A stretch of 64,000 bases of DNA from Dickeya lacustris (GTDB lineage: Bacteria; Pseudomonadota; Gammaproteobacteria; Enterobacterales; Enterobacteriaceae). The translations under genes and the position numbers were made by a program. Below are positions 62,483-64,000 of this stretch, one piece after another. Position 1 is the stretch's first letter. Every line of letters starts with the position of its first letter. The stretch lies in contig NZ_CP114280.1 in NCBI RefSeq assembly GCF_029635795.1, forward strand, positions 868,001 through 932,000, given 5' to 3'. The notes under the pieces were generated by a model, which ran no database searches, was not told where the DNA came from, and saw nothing but the letters and a program-made list of their open reading frames with translations.

Positions 62483-62855
62483 CCATTTATCCCCTGTACT
62501 TAACATGACGCGGCGGTATGACGCCGGCATCATCAACGGACTGAAAACTGAGACACACAACAGCACTCACAGACGTAATGTGAAAGCGGCCACCCACTCG
62601 GACGGCCTATAAACATAAATGAACATAACATAATGACTCGTGGTTTATACCGGGCAGGCACACTCAAGCGGCCAATAATTATACGTTCTGTGCGATAATT
62701 ATAACTATCATACAGTGAGTTATCTGATTATACCCGTCATACTTCTGCATTGGCCTTGATTCACGCATGGCAACAGCCACTATTGATAGCTGATAGCTGA
62801 TAGCGCAGAACCGCGTATCGACACAACAGCGCCAACGCACGCTTGCCTGATGCGC
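62483..62855. other. ldtD-selO gap, synteny junction
   Basis: No gene is supported. It contains two palindromic ATAATTATA copies (62675-62683 and 62695-62703, 20 bp apart), a 17-bp half of the repeat seen after aroH (62729-62745), and a short tandem GATAGCT run (62785-62804). Confidence 0.6.
62729..62745. repeat. Solo end of the MITE-like repeat
   Basis: TATACCCGTCATACTTC matches the inverted terminal end of the repeat family seen at 24605-24670 (whose right end, read in reverse, is TATCCCCGTCATACG). No second end is present. Confidence 0.5.
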
Positions 62856-64000
62856 TTAACTGGAGCAGGAGATCACCAGCTGTTTACCCCACTCCGGGGG
62901 TAAGGCCGCCAGGTCAGCCATATCCGGTTGTTCGTCATAGGGTTGGCATAAGGCCTGATGAACCCTCGCCAATAACTGACTATCGCCTCTGGCAAGCTCA
63001 TCAATAACGCGCTGGGCCAAATAATTTCGCAGGACATAGCGGGGGCTCGCCTGCTTCATGCGCTGTCGGCGCTTATCCTCATCACATTCATCCTGTTGCA
63101 GTCGCTGACGATAAGCATGCAGCCAACGGTCAAGCGCGGGCCGGTCAACAAACAGGTCTTGCAGCGGCGAGGCGGCGCTATGTAGCTCGGTTTCAGCCAG
63201 CAGGCGAAAGGTCTGGGTATAATCGGCTCGCTCGCGCTGCATTAATGCCAGTAATTCTTGCAGAAGCGCATTATCCTGCGTCTGGGGTGTCGTAAAGCCC
63301 AGCCGGGCGCGCATCAGTTCGCCAAAACGCCGCATCAGCGCTGGCTCATAGCAGGCCAGCGCCTGTTCCAGTTGATTGGCCGACATCAGGGATGACAGCG
63401 CCTGAGCCAACCGATGCAGGTTCCACAGCCCCACAGCCGGTTGATGATTAAACGCATAGCGCCCCTGATAATCTGAATGGTTACAAATGTATTGCGGCTG
63501 ATAATCGTCCATAAAACCATAGGGGCCATAATCCAGCGTGATGCCCAAAATAGACAGGTTATCGGTATTCATGACACCGTGCGCAAACCCCACGGCCTGC
63601 CACTGCGCAATCAGGCATGCGGTGCGCTCAACAACATCGCAAAACCATAAAAAGTAACGCTCCGGTTCCTGCTGCCAGTGCGGCCAATGCTGTGCAATCA
63701 CATACTCAGCCAGTTGGCGCACCTTCTCCGGCTCCCGGCGATAATAAAAATGCTCGAAGTGACCAAAACGCACATGGCTTTGCGCTATGCGCATTAACAT
63801 TGCGCCGGTCTCTTCCTGCTCGCGTTGCACCATATGTTCACTGCCAACGAGGGTTAATGCGCGCGTGCTGGGAATACCAAGGTGATGTAACGCCTCTGAA
63901 GCCAAAAATTCACGCACCACCGAACGCAGTACCGCCCGGCCATCCCCCATGCGGGAATAAGGCGTGCGACCAGCCCCCTTGAGATGCCAGTCCAGCGTCT
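62856..64000 (-). CDS. selO: Protein adenylyltransferase SelO (YdiU), N-terminus beyond the window
   Basis: An open frame of at least 381 codons running off the window edge, matching the C-terminal three quarters of E. coli SelO (YdiU), a pseudokinase-fold enzyme that AMPylates redox proteins. Upstream of residue [10 protein letters not shown] the frame continues as [13 protein letters not shown], as in E. coli. [20 protein letters not shown] holds the catalytic Asn/Asp, and CSS at the C-terminus carries the conserved redox Cys. In E. coli it sits beside aroH; here 38 kb separates them. The gene is cut by the window, not broken. Confidence 0.94.
   Translation of the reverse strand, partial: TLDWHLKGAGRTPYSRMGDGRAVLRSVVREFLASEALHHLGIPSTRALTLVGSEHMVQREQEETGAMLMRIAQSHVRFGHFEHFYYRREPEKVRQLAEYVIAQHWPHWQQEPERYFLWFCDVVERTACLIAQWQAVGFAHGVMNTDNLSILGITLDYGPYGFMDDYQPQYICNHSDYQGRYAFNHQPAVGLWNLHRLAQALSSLMSANQLEQALACYEPALMRRFGELMRARLGFTTPQTQDNALLQELLALMQRERADYTQTFRLLAETELHSAASPLQDLFVDRPALDRWLHAYRQRLQQDECDEDKRRQRMKQASPRYVLRNYLAQRVIDELARGDSQLLARVHQALCQPYDEQPDMADLAALPPEWGKQLVISCSS

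Overview
The window reads as chromosome of a Gram-negative enterobacterium. Nearly every housekeeping protein is close to its Escherichia coli counterpart in sequence and order. A complete aryl-beta-glucoside (arb/bgl) operon ending in a feruloyl-esterase-like gene points to a plant-associated member such as Dickeya, Pectobacterium or Brenneria. The genus is an inference; I see no marker that fixes it. There is no prophage, integrase, insertion sequence or CRISPR array.

Region 1 (about 1-24.6 kb) follows the E. coli 37-38 min order: ribC (cut by the window edge), mdtK (frameshifted), two tRNA-Val(GAC), pykF, lpp, ldtE, menI, ydiJ, ydiK, the sRNA rprA, ppsA, ppsR, aroH. Inserted between the tRNAs and pykF is a leftward operon arbG-arbF-arbB-bglH-esterase, controlled by two BglG-type antiterminator (RAT)/terminator pairs. 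The suf iron-sulfur operon that E. coli carries between ldtE and menI is absent; a small unrecognised gene behind a Fur-box-like sequence sits there. RprA is clear from its 3' half, RcsB-like box and terminator, but its 5' half holds four tandem 17-bp repeats.

Region 2 (about 24.7-62.5 kb) follows another E. coli block (21-22 min): rmf, pqiCBA, uup, rlmL, ycbX, zapC, pyrD, ssuEADCB, pepN, pncB, asnS, ompF, aspC, ycbL, mepK, ldtD. In E. coli aroH and selO are near neighbours; here this whole block lies between them, and fragments of what looks like one small repeat lie at both junctions. ygiQ is an extra gene between aspC and ycbL, and the OmpF-type porin gene is tandemly duplicated.

The main accessory system lies between ssuB and pepN (40.7-46.0 kb): a two-gene leftward operon encoding a large P-loop ATPase (RdrA) and an 817-residue adenosine-deaminase-fold protein (RdrB). 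This is the RADAR anti-phage system, with its own promoter and no accessory membrane gene. The ATPase gene is much more AT-rich than the deaminase gene and contains an in-frame 9-bp microsatellite.

The genes form recognisable modules: beta-glucoside uptake and cleavage, the PEP/pyruvate node (pykF, ppsA, ppsR) feeding aroH, envelope maintenance (lpp, ldtE, ldtD, mepK, pqiABC, porins), sulfonate-sulfur scavenging (ssu) and phage defence (rdrAB).
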